A program made the translations under genes and the position numbers. A stretch of DNA of 64,000 nucleotides from Trametes villosa (Eukaryota > Basidiomycota > Agaricomycetes > Polyporales > Polyporaceae), in assembly GCA_002964805.2 (NCBI GenBank), contig PUDQ02000113.1:558001-622000 (forward strand), written 5' to 3'. Positions 35,856 to 46,877 of the stretch are shown here, piece by piece; position 1 is the first letter of the stretch; each line of letters begins with the position of its first letter. The notes beneath the pieces were generated by a model. That model was not told the origin of the DNA and did not search any database. It worked only from the letters and a program-made list of their open reading frames with translations.

Positions 35856-38645
35856 CTACTCGGAGTCCGAATCAGAGCCAAGATCGATCGTCGGCATAGG
35901 CTCGTCCTCCTCGTCTTCCTCTAACGGCAGCGGGGCAGGCGCTGCGCGGGTTACGGGAGGGGCGGCAGCCGTGCGCGATCCTGCGCCCAGCGCAGCACTG
36001 CTCGAAGGCAATGGATCGGGTGGCGGCGGCAGAGAGGTCGGCGGGGGCGGCGAGTACTGTGCGGTGTCCACCGCAGTATGTTGCGCGGCAACCGGCGTGG
36101 GAGGTGCGAGGGGAATGGAAGGCTCGGCAGCGCGTGCGCGGGGGATGCCTGTGCTATCCGGCGGGGCCACATCGACTTGCATTGCTGTCCGTCCCTGTCG
36201 AGGCGCGTCGGCGTTTTGCACCACGTCCATCGGCTGGGACGCAGGCGCGTGCGGCAACGCCGTTCGATCGTCGACTAGCGACGTGGGTACTTCGGCGACG
36301 TCCGTTCGTCCAGGAACACCCTCCATCGCGGCACCGACCCCGATATTATTCCGCGCGTCGGTTTCTTCCTGGCTCTCTTCGGCACGGAAGAGCGACAACA
36401 TCTCGACATGTGGGAGCGATCGTACCAAGGGCGGGACACGCGGGTGCAGCAGGAGCTCAATTTCGGTCGGAACGGCAGTAGTCCCCTAGAAAATAGCACA
36501 ATCATCAGCAACCGCATGCTCGCCAATTCGTTCAGGCAAATTAACTCACGTTGTCGCCGAGGGTGCCGTCGGACACGCTTAGGATGAGTCCGAGGGCCTT
36601 GCCCATAGTGCTGGTCGTACCAATCGCCAGGTGTGTGCACGCGAGCTGCAATTTCGAATACAACCTCGGGTGCAGGGACAAGTCCGGCGACAGGATGGCA
36701 GGCGGCAAGAGGGGTAGGGAGGCGTAGATCGAGAGAAGCAGCCGGGAAGCGAGCGAGCGGACAGGCGGGTTGACCTGGGTTCGCAACAGAAGGGCCTCCA
36801 GGACTGTATTGCGCAAGTCCGCGATGGTCAGTCAAGCTCAGCGGGGAGGTGGCAGAGTAGCTCTCACCATCAACGGCGAAGAGCAAGGTGTCACCCAGCT
36901 CGGGTGTAGGGCAGACGATCTCTCTTCCGACCTTGAACACCTCATCGCCCTCGTAGCCCCGCGCGCGTTTTTTGCCCTTCTTGCTACTCCCCGATGCGGC
37001 TGCCTGAGCGCTGCTATCAGCTTCAGCTTCGGAGCGCTTGGACAAGACGACCGTGAGAAGAGGCAAGGTTGCCCGGACGAGCCGGGACGATAGCGTGTTG
37101 TCGTGTAGCTGGCAGCCACCATCTAACAGGGACAGGACAGTGCGCAGGATTGCTACGGTATGAGCTCTGCAAAGGAATGAGCAACATGTGTATCGGAGAA
37201 GCTCCGTAACTTACGACGACTGCGGCTGCTCAAGATGGTATGCGAGGTAGGTTAGTAGCATAGGCAAGTGCGGCGCAAGGTGATGCTTGGAGCTGTAGTC
37301 CGACGCGTTAGTTGGACGGTTCGGCATAGCACAAATGCACTAACGCTTGGGACAGAGGGACCAGGATGTCACATGCGAGCCCCCATAGAGCGGGGACAAC
37401 AGAATCCTCAAGGGAGCGCACAACAGGATCCATGAGGGCATCATTCTGAGGTAGAGGTTAGAAAGGTGCGGTAGCCAATTTGTTCCAACTCCCACTTTTT
37501 CGTCCTTGTGGCTTTGCAGCAATGCTAAGCAAAGGCGCACAAGTGACCCAGTGGGTATCGAGACTGGCCGAGAAGTAGAGGCACTGCACGGTGAGTCAGC
37601 ACTCAACCATGTAGTACGAATCAGTTCTATGGCGGGACGGACCGTAAGAGATCCCCAATAATATGCACGCCTGCTCTCAGACGGTCCAGTGCTAAAGGCA
37701 CTCCGACGAGAGGATCTTCGACCGAAGGGCCCGGTTGCGCAAAGTTGGCGTATGCTAAGAAACGCGTTAAAGCAGTCCAGGAGCCTACCTTGATTATGTG
37801 CATACCTTGGTTAGGGTAGGTAGTCCTGAGTTGCAAGAACGCTCCCCAGGCGAAGGCAACTGTGTCATCCAAGGACTTGCGCCACAATCCTGCAGCACCT
37901 ACTTTCCCGCCAGTGAGCGGGAGTACAGAATACAACCTGGAGCACGCTTCGACCATAGCAACGGGTGTTGGGTTTGGGGCAGAGCCATTGAGGTGCGAGA
38001 ATGCGATGTTGGATAGCGCAGTTTGCAGAGGGCGGCAGAGTGAAGGGTACAGGGAGGTTATGTGGGCGAGGGTGTCGATCACGAGTATCTGGGCACATAT
38101 TAGTTATGAACGATACGTCATCATGCCCATACTCACCTTGACCTCGGGGTTCGTCTCTTTCTCGGCAATGGCGATGAGTGCGTTGCCAAACTTCGGTACG
38201 TTCGGCACACATAGTTGGCGCTGGAACTCCGGGACGTCCATGGCGTTAGAAAAGACCAGTCTCAACAGCCTAGTCGCTGCCTTAGCTGTAGGAACAGGTT
38301 GATTCTGGGCAGGGATTAACGACAAGCTCGATAGCGGAGGGTGCATTCCAAACGCACCACGAGCAGGGGCATGGCCGCAGCCACCCAGCTCTGCGCGCAC
38401 TCCAGCATGATACTCCGCGAGAACACCGCCGTCTGGAAGGCAAGACACAGACCACTCCATTTCGCTCCAGGGTCTTTTGAGTGAATGAGCGAGTTGACGC
38501 GAGCGATCCACTTCTGGGTGTGTGTAGATGGCAGGAAATCTTCTTTGGACAGAGACTCGAGCACGAAGGGCAGATGCAGCACAGCGTAGGCGTCCGAGGC
38601 TAGTTGGAGCTGCAGCAGATCCTTCAGACGGTGAGACAAAGCCAT
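35856..38645 (-). CDS. RIX1: Pre-rRNA processing protein RIX1/IPI2 (PELP1-like)
   Basis: Subunit of the Rix1 complex, which matures the 60S ribosomal particle. The N-terminal RIX1 domain begins MALSHRLKDLLQLQLASDAY, with FVLESLSKEDFLP and WIARVNSLIHSKDPGAKWSG, matching the family's HEAT-like region. Further helical exons run to about 36.5 kb. The C terminus is long, Pro/Ala-rich and disordered, and ends in an acidic tail (PMPTIDLGSDSDSE), as in PELP1 and Rix1. At least seven introns are present. It converges on the Rrn11-like gene with only 70 bp between stops. Confidence 0.78.
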
Positions 38646-39013
38646 CGTAATGCACAGAACCGGTGACCGTGGACTAAAGCAGAGCGGAGCTGGGTACACG
38701 AGGAGCGTCTGCGAAGAAAAGTCGACTCGATCACGTGGGAGACGCGTCGCGCCTAAAGGCGTCGCGTGTGCGCGTCGCAGGGATTCCGATTAGCAGGTTA
38801 GAATGCGCACAGAGCGTACATGGAGGGTGTGAGGTGAACGAAAAGCTCTGTCTTAGAAACTCGAAAGCGAGGATGGTTTGTGAGAGGGGCACCTGATACC
38901 GATACCCCTTCGCAAGGGGGTTAGCGTCTCGCCGCGGCCAATGTCATTCAGACTAGCAACCGTTGTATAGCTCTGTAGACAGTGATATGCACTCATAATA
39001 TACGACAATAAAT
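38646..39013. other. Spacer between RIX1 and COQ2
   Basis: 368 bp between the RIX1 start and the COQ2 stop, both minus strand. It should contain the RIX1 promoter. No gene or motif stands out apart from a CGCGTCGC-rich patch near 38740-38780. Confidence 0.4.
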
Positions 39014-40422
39014 CTAGCCCGACAAGGACGACATCAACACAGCGTAGTCGCCCAAAGCCCCCATCCAAACCCAGAAGCCGGACCAACCGCAGCCGACGAA
39101 GCCCTTCCAGCAGCTCGGCCTGCTCTCGAAGTCGGTCTGCCAGAGCACACGCGCGAGTTGTGCGGCAGCCAGACCAACGCCACCGTAGAACAGCGCCCCA
39201 TGGCCGTTCAAGTATCCCGCGTATGTGATGAGGGAGATAGTTGACGCAGATAGCGTGGTCAGGATGGGACGTGTTCTTTCACCGAACAGCAGCGCGGTGG
39301 ACCTGATACCCATGTTGACATCGTCTTTCTTGTCCTTTGATCAAGCACATAAGTTCCATAAACGCGTTCGTCTGTTAATCGACATACCTGGTGGGCATAT
39401 ATACTGTCGTATACGAGCGTCCAGCAGACGCCGCCAGCATACAGCGGTAGGCAAACGCTCCAGTCTACTGCACCGGCTACTGCGGACCAGCCAAGCATCG
39501 CGCCCCAGTTAAACGCAAGCCCTGAAAAGCAAGCATTCAGTCTACCTTAAGTACGGTCAGGTGTTATGAACGTCCGTTCACATACCAAGCACAGCTTGAG
39601 GCCAGTACGTTATACGCTTCATGAGCGGGTATATGGTCACCAAGGAGAGTGACGATGCACCAAGTAGGATGCTACCCCATACATGCAGAATCAACGGCTT
39701 GCGCAGCGCGCTCAGTTGTAACGTACGCACCTGTACCAGTTCAGCTGGGTAAGCACTCCGAGCCCGGCTGTAAGCTGGAGGCCGAGGAACGCGAACGCTT
39801 GCGTCGGGGTGATGTCCCCAGCAGCAAGAGGTCTAGTTTTTGTCCTTTCTGCACTCATAGTTAGGCAGAGGTTCACGAGGAGTTGCAATGGCACATACCG
39901 ACACCCTTGTCAAGATCCTTGTCCCACATATCGTTAATCGTACAGCCCGCTCCCCGCATAACCAGCGCTCCCAGACCAAACAGACTGATGTATGTCAGAG
40001 GGGTTGTCCAAGGCACCTGGAGGGCGTAGGACGCCATGGTTATTGACCATGCTACCCGGCATCCTCGTAGTCAGTTCGGGGAGCTCGCGGGTGTGGGGTG
40101 GGTACCGACCGCAAGGGTAGAACAGCAGCAGAGTCCCAATGGGTTTGTCTATACGCGTCAAGTACAGGTAGGGCCGTACGGCTTTGGGCATGCGGTCTAC
40201 CCATGTTGTCGGAGGTGCCGGAGACGCGTCCGAGAGGGTGCTGGACCGCCGGGGAATGGTCTTTAGCACACTTTGCCGTAGAGTGAGTCTCCGCGCAGCT
40301 TTGGGAGCAGCATGATGGCGTAGGGTATGCAGAGGTCGGCAGAGCAGACCAAATGATGTGGAAGCAGAATGTGTAGGGCGTAGTGCAGGCACAAGGTGTA
40401 TATGTCGGCCCAGGGCGTTCAT
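39014..40422 (-). CDS. COQ2: 4-hydroxybenzoate polyprenyltransferase, mitochondrial (COQ2)
   Basis: UbiA-family membrane enzyme that joins the polyprenyl tail to 4-hydroxybenzoate in ubiquinone synthesis, in the inner mitochondrial membrane. The N terminus is Arg/Ser/His-rich without acids ([19 protein letters not shown]), a targeting sequence. After [19 protein letters not shown] the first Asp-rich motif appears as [18 protein letters not shown], and the second as [16 protein letters not shown], joined across an intron. These bind Mg-diphosphate. Hydrophobic helices alternate with short introns. The protein ends [15 protein letters not shown]. The start is the first ATG before the targeting sequence. 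Confidence 0.94.
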
Positions 40423-40693
40423 GGTGGTCGGTAATTCTGAGGTTTAGTATGTGCGCCTAACGCGTGCTTGGAAGTCGGGCAGTTCATAGACGCGCCAAAG
40501 GCCTTCGGCTGAGGGCACTCACCTCAGCGCACAGAAGTTCATCTCGTAGCCTTGTACTGAGCACACCAAACGTAAGTGATGGTTCAACCTCCTCATTCCA
40601 TGTATTCCGATACACCGGTTTTGACCAACCAAACCAAAGATATGCAGGGTAGAGGTATAGATGCGAGAAACAAATACACGTAAGAGCCATTCT

Positions 40694-41702
40694 TTACTGC
40701 CAATCCTTCCCGATCTTGAAACTCCATTCCCAATCTACGCAGTCCACTATATGAGCAAAGGAAGCTTGGAAGATCAGAGTGGCGACTTACCCGCGAAGAC
40801 CTCACCGTCATCGTCGACGACGCGGCTACGGACGGAGTACGTCCCGGAACGAGCCAGCATGCCAGATGGCGACTCCTCGGGGTCGAAGTTCTTGACATAG
40901 GCCTCACCCTTGGGATGGGGCCCGTAAGAGCCGAGCATTTGCTCCATCTTGTCAACTGACGAACAGACCGTTCAGCATGCAAGCTTCCGTGTATCAAAGT
41001 GATATGCATACCCTTGAGGCCGGACCGCTTGACTACTTGGATGTATCGGACACCCTACCATTCGCCGGCTCGTCTTTACGCTCACTTGAATGGAATAAGG
41101 TATGGACTTACCGAGATGATTGAGTGGTTGACCTTGAAGCTGATGCGGACACTGTGGCGCACTTAGTAACGCACTCCCGGTGAACGCCGGGTGAGCACTC
41201 ACTTGAACTCGACGCCCTCCTTGATGGTGATGGGGTTCTTCTTCAGGTTCGCAATCTGGTTCGTGTCCTGCAGGTTCATGACGAGCTGCTTGCCCGGCGG
41301 GAGCGTCGGGGACGCGAGCTCGAGGCTGTAGATGGTAACCTGCGGGCAGTGTACGGTCAAGCGGTGTGCGCCACGGACGCCACAGCAACTGCTCGCACCT
41401 TCGGGCCCTGTCCGCTGGTCGCCGCGCCGGGGACGATGCCCAGGCTGGCCTTCCAGCGCGCCAAGCTCTCGTCCTCGGCATCGAGCTTCGCGTACTCGTC
41501 GACGCTCTTCGCGGCGCCGGGCTTGTAACCTTGCAGAACACGGAGCGCATGAGCAGGGGGGCCGGGCAGAGAAGCGGATCCCGAGATTACCGGGCGTGGA
41601 GGTGGGCGCGAGGTCGTCTTCCTCGTGGTGCGGCTACGGGGGGCGGGGGTCGGTAACGGAGAAGCACGACGAGCACGGGGGCCGACAGACCTGCGCGGAC
41701 AT
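40694..41702 (-). CDS. RDI1: Rho GDP-dissociation inhibitor
   Basis: Cytosolic chaperone that extracts Rho/Cdc42 GTPases from membranes. A four-codon first exon (MSAQ) joins to an acidic N-terminal exon (PHHEEDDLAPTSTPG), then YKPGAAKSVDEYAKLDAEDE, SLARWKASLG, SPTLPPGKQLVMNL, KNPITIKEGVEFK, VKRSGLKVDKMEQMLGSYGP and the last exon EWSFKIGKDWQ. All are hallmark RhoGDI segments, including the helix-loop-helix arm and the immunoglobulin-like core. Seven to eight introns interrupt about 200 codons, so almost every structural element is its own exon. Confidence 0.95.
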
Positions 41703-42221
41703 CCTGGTCAAGTACTGGTGATGGTCGATGGAGGAGGGGGACTTGTCTCCGGCGCTGTGGTTGCCTCTCGATTATGGCTGTCCGCGACTATCGATCGATT
41801 TCCCACGGGTGCTATACGGTCGTTGCCGATATCACATTCGGTGTACAGCCTTTCGCGTCTCGTTCGTGGACACACCAGGCTGCGCGGGCTCGGGTGTGCA
41901 CCAGGGGAAATGGCTGGGCGGGGACACACAGCGACTTACGGCATGTATATGGGGCTTCTCGGAAAGGCGGGGTGAAACGATCTTATATAATCGGGATGAT
42001 GAACGTGTACTAAGCTCGGGACAACGTAAGAAGGCTTAGCGCACTTCGACATAAGTTACTTATACAGCTCGTATGGGATCGTGATATGTGTACTAGCCTG
42101 CTGCACGCGATGTAGGTATATGGGCGGAGAAGATGCTCGAATGCGATGCGTTTACCTATCCAACGAGACCGAGAGCATTGCAAGACCGTGGCAATATGGA
42201 CGCGCTTTTCTCGTTCACGGT
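41703..42221. other. Spacer upstream of RDI1
   Basis: 519 bp between the RDI1 start and the stop of the zinc-finger gene, both minus strand. It should hold the RDI1 promoter. No TATA box, repeat or gene was identified. Confidence 0.4.
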
Positions 42222-44111
42222 TCAGGCTACCTCCACGAGCTGCCCAGCAACAGGCGGATGCATGCCGTCTGCACCGTTGAAGTCAGCAAAATTGACATCG
42301 GGGCACGTATGTTGGCTGGACTGACCTCCTTTGAACCAGCACTTGCCCTTGCTCAGATGGAAGCACCGCGCGCCGCTCGGGCAGACATGTCCCTATACCC
42401 TTGTTCGAAAGGTGTCGATAGCAGGAATATTAGCAGATCACTCACCCAGCAACAGCTGTCGCCATGCGGGCAGGGGATGCCTAGGGTGCTTTGATCAGCC
42501 TCAGAGCCAACGAGAGCAACAAGCACCCGTGGTGACGTACCGTTCTTCAGATAGTTGCACGGAGCCTTCTTCGCGTTGCGTGCCAGGATGTCGAGCTGCT
42601 CCGGAGTGAGGTACCACTCGTGCGAGTACTTGCAGTTCACCTGGCAGTGACGCGTGTGAGCACGCTGATGACGTCGGGGGGACGCGTTTGGTAAAGGGCG
42701 ACCTACTCCTTTAGAACACGCCATGAGGTAGTGCTCGTTGCAGGGCGGCGGGTTCTCTGGTAATGAGCCGTCAGCACCAGCGCCGTGTTTCTGGCACGGT
42801 GTACTCACGCTTATGGAGCGGCTGTAAACCTCGGGGTTAGGCACGCCGACATTCGAACGGTGCGCAGCGACTCACCTTCGTCGGGTCGATGGTCCTCAGG
42901 CCCTCGGACGACAGGTTGCGCGGCGGCGGTGTGGACAGCGACGATTGGCTCTCGGACTGGGGGCTGATAAGGCCGCCGTTCGTCACGACGCCCGAGGTCC
43001 CGTCCGAGAGGCCAAAGAGCGGGCCAGGCCGGCGGGCAGCCCAGGGGCTTACTTTCTCCGTCATGAACAGGCCGTCGATCCGGAGCGTCCGCGCCGACAT
43101 CCGGCGCACGGCTGGCGACGTCTCGTTGGGCGGCTGCATGAGAACAAGCTTCCCAACGAGGTCCTCCTTCTCGAGCCCGTCGTACATCGCCAGATACGTG
43201 TCGTCCACGCCTGTGGGCAATTCAATGTGTGGCCCGGGAGCAAAAAGGGGAGAGTGGGGCTGACCTCCGAAGAATAACCGCAGCGTCTGCGGAAAGCGGA
43301 TGTACGTCTTTATGTATTCTGGGCGCGCGGCGGGTTACCAGGCAGCGCGCACACGTGCGGACGGGTTGCACGCACCTTTCACCTTGACCTCTGTGCTATC
43401 TCGGCCCGGCCCCGCGTCGACGATCAAGAAGCGGGGCGACGCTTGGCCGAAGCCGAGGAGGAACGACTCGAACTGCTCGGGGCCCGCGATGCCCTCCTCG
43501 CGCAGCGCGTTGACGATCGCCCGCTTGTTGAGGTACAGCGTCACCCAGAAGGAGAGGCGCTCGAAGCCGGTCAAGCCCTGCTGGAGGAGCTCGTGCGCCA
43601 CCGCCTTGGTGAAGTCCTGCGCCACCTGGCGGCCGCCCGCGTAGCCCTGCTCGATGAGGGTGGGGTGGAACATAAGCCGGTCGCCGTCAATCGCGCACAG
43701 GACCATCGGGTCCTGTCATGATATCAGTTCGTGCCCATCGTTGGTATCAGGGATCGGATGCGCTCACCTGGGCGACATTGTAGCTCGACGATTGGCGCGT
43801 GAGGGAGGGAAGCAACGCGTTAAGCGGCTTTTTATCGACAGGGTCGGACGTAGTGTTATACGCGAGCTTCATGGCAGCGAGCTCGCCCTCGAGCTCGGCG
43901 ATGCGCGCTTCAAGCTCGGTATGTCTATAGTTGGTGGCGTTGGACAAGTCTGTGGACCGCACTGTCAGTCCCGAGTATCAAGGTGGCGCTGCGGCACGCG
44001 TACCATGAAGATGTGCAAGAGCGTTATCCCTGCAATCGATGGTCAGATGCTGCAGTACGTCGACGAGTGTATGAAGGGCGGTTACCAGAGCTGCTTCGTA
44101 GACACGGCCAT
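42222..44111 (-). CDS. CCCH zinc-finger protein with N-terminal coiled coil and NYN-like domain
   Basis: The first exons join to MAVSTKQLWDNALAHLH, followed by a coiled coil (RHTELEARIAELEGELAAMK). Next comes a globular domain (DPMVLCAIDGDRLMFHPTLI, GGRQVAQDF, FWVTLYLNKRAIVNALRE, FLLGFGQASPRFLIVDAGP). It resembles the domain at the front of a fungal CCCH family that looks like a NYN-type nuclease fold, with acidic residues at AIDGD and IVDAG. The C-terminal half has CCCH fingers (CQVNCKYSHEWYLTPEQ, CPHGDSC and HVCPSGARCFH), which bind RNA. It ends GMHPPVAGQLVEVA. RNA binding is likely; nuclease activity is only a structural guess. The start and seven or so introns were placed by frame. Confidence 0.75.
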
Positions 44112-46877
44112 GGCGTGGAAGGCTTGGGGAGTAATTAGGAGTAAAGTGGCGATTTAAGGGAGGGCGAATGAAGGAGAGGAGGGGAGGAACAAGATGAACA
44201 GACGGGAGTCCTTATAACAGCGGAAGCATGATGTGTCCCGGTGCCAGGTGCGCTGCGGGAATGAGCACGCTGACGGCCAGAACTGCTTCTCTCCGTATAC
44301 TCGTACGGGGAAGGTCGATATATTTGGGCGGTAACCTAGTTAGCTTCTCAGCTCCCACGAACAGAGCATTGGATCTGTTGCAGATGATGAGCTGGCCCCG
44401 CCCGGGGCACGCGGTGGTTGACATGCGGCGCACGCCTGGGCGCTGCCTGCTTCTCTCTGCAGCAAGGCATAGGGACCTCCTCCTCTCTATGTCCCTCGCC
44501 AAGGACCTGCACAAATTTCAGCGTGGGCTCGCGGACGGTGTCCTAGGACGCCCGCCGTAATCCAGACTCCGGTAGCAGACAAAATCGGAACAGCTATCAC
44601 CGCACTTAGCGAGATAGTGATCTTCCCGAACGAGCCGGGCGACCGGTGTCAAAGGCTAAGGTGACCAGGAAGGCCCGAGAGCGCCCTGAGGCAGAGATGC
44701 GGCGGTAGGCGTGCTGGGTGCGTGGTGGATCGTTGTGCTACCGTTCCGCAGCTTCCCAACGTCGAATGCACAGGAAAGTGCCACCTACGCGAGTCATAGG
44801 ACCTACGATCCGAGCGTCCGAGTCGATGTCATCGGAAGGCAAGGACGATCGGACGAGCAGGGCAGTCCTCCTAGGATTCGGAGAATTCGCGGCGAGCGAA
44901 TCTGGGCGACACTGCCAGCCTCGAGAGTGAGTCAGGAGGGATGCTTGCCGCGGCATGGCCACGGAGGGCAGGGGCGCGCCAGGGGTGGGGGGATCTGTCC
45001 GCGCCGACACGTAATCGACAACTCTTCCTGGCTTCTGGTACCGTCTGTTTGAATTCTCGCCCGGGCGCCAACGCCACACTTGACGGAGATGAAGGGCGCT
45101 GCGGTAGACCCCTGTCCTTGGGGGTAGCGGTACGCTCCTGGATATCCAGATATCCGGCCTTGAGGTCGGTCTGTGCTCAGCTTCGTCTTCGTATGTGGCC
45201 AAATACACTCTCGGCACTGTGCGGCAGGTGGTGAGCGACAGCGGACCCTTTTGGGCGGACGCCGACAGCGAACGCATCATATCTCCGCCGCCGTATCGCA
45301 ACCATAGTGGCCTGACCGAAAATAACGTTCGGGAGGAAGCCGGATGTAGTCAGAAACGGAACACGGGGCTGAGCTCGCAACTGACCCACCTGTGCCTGTG
45401 CTGTAGTTGCGCCCATTGCTCAACTCTGCGGGGCATGACGGCATGCCTTGGCCTGCGCATTGGTCAAACCTCCGAGGCTAGATACCTCCCGAGCCTGAGC
45501 GGAATCTCCGTCATAACTTGCAGGTGTCGGTGGGCGGCTTTCATCATCACGATTGAGCGATCGCGTAGCGCGCTGGTGGTTCGGAAGGACACGATCTGGA
45601 CTAGAACTTGTCAAGTAACATAGCCTCGTAGTCACAGCCTCACCATGGGCGGTCCCGGCAAGTCCACCGGTAATCCTCATATAACAGGTTGTCGAGCAGA
45701 TGAGATTCAAATGTGGCAAGACCCGAGCCCCCCTTGGCATGTAAAATGGTTTCGCTGAACGCTGGACGAAACTGCTATCGCGCGCGGCCACTCGATGAGA
45801 AGGGATGTTGTCGATTCGCTTCGAAGATGTCCGCGCGCCAGGCACACCGCGGTCGTAGTCAATATGCAGGCGGGGACGTCGTCGTCATGCGCAGAGGGAC
45901 GGGCGCTTCTAGTACCTGCCACGCGCCGTCATCCGGAGGTTTGCAGCTTTGTGGCGCCCACGGTGGGGCCGCGTGAACCTATCGCGTCCTCCGCCGTGTC
46001 GCTCGCTTTCGGACGGGGCGCTGTCTGGACGCTCACGAGAGCAGTCACTTGAACACTTCTTGTACCAGTGCGCACCCGCTTACCACGGTCTGTCATGCTT
46101 ATCGCGTGCGAGGACTATGCGGATCGAGCCAGGTGAGCAGTGTTCTGCCGTGAAGGTCGTCGTGGTCGTCGAGCTGACTTTGCGAAGGACGCACAAGTTG
46201 TCTCGGAACCACCGCTCCGCAACCACCCTCGTTCTGACGTTCATGCACACACCGAGCACCTATTTTTCCTGATGGCGTCGCTCATTTTTTGTTAGCCTCG
46301 GCGAGCGCAGAGCCGACACTCATGCCGCCGCGCTGCCGCCCCGCGCCGTCCCGCCCAACAAAATTCTCGCTCCGGCGGCGCGGACGGGCGGGCAGACATT
46401 CCGACCCCCAACCTCCCTCGATCTGCGATATCGACGTCATCCCCGCCACAGCAACTCAAACTTGCGCGTGTATCGATCACCCGGCGCGCCGACGTCGAGC
46501 GGCCTCCCTCGAGGCGGGGCGCCACAACGGCGCACACCCGTCGCGTACCTCGCGACGCCCAAACGACAGCTCGCGCGAACCGTTTTGGACGGCGTGGCCG
46601 TGCGCTGCCGCCCGCCTGCAGCAGCATCTCTGTCCCCCAAAATGGCGTCCGTGGAGCTCACGCGTTGCGGGAGAGAACCCCGGTTCGGGCCTCGTGATCG
46701 TGCAGCGGGAACGCCGGGCACCCCAGTGTTCGCTGCACAAGGCAATTTGTAGACGCACTAGGGCTGCAGGCGCGCCGGGGAGCGAGTTAGCATTCGTTTA
46801 TATAGCGCGGGGGTGCTCACGATGAAGCACCACTCGGCCGAGTGTCTCCCTCCATCCCTACCCGTCTTGCGACCGCC
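44112..46877. other. 2.8-kb intergenic region before the sugar transporter
   Basis: Lies between the start of the minus-strand CCCH gene and the start of the plus-strand transporter, so it holds both promoters. TATATA at 46799-46804 is 74 bp before the transporter ATG. A GC-rich tract spans about 46310-46740. No reading frame joins to a family-like protein, and no terminal repeats were seen. Confidence 0.45.

Noticed and set aside
44112..46877. Open frames in the 2.8-kb gap
   Set aside because: All are short, overlap in opposite frames, lack family motifs and do not splice into longer proteins.
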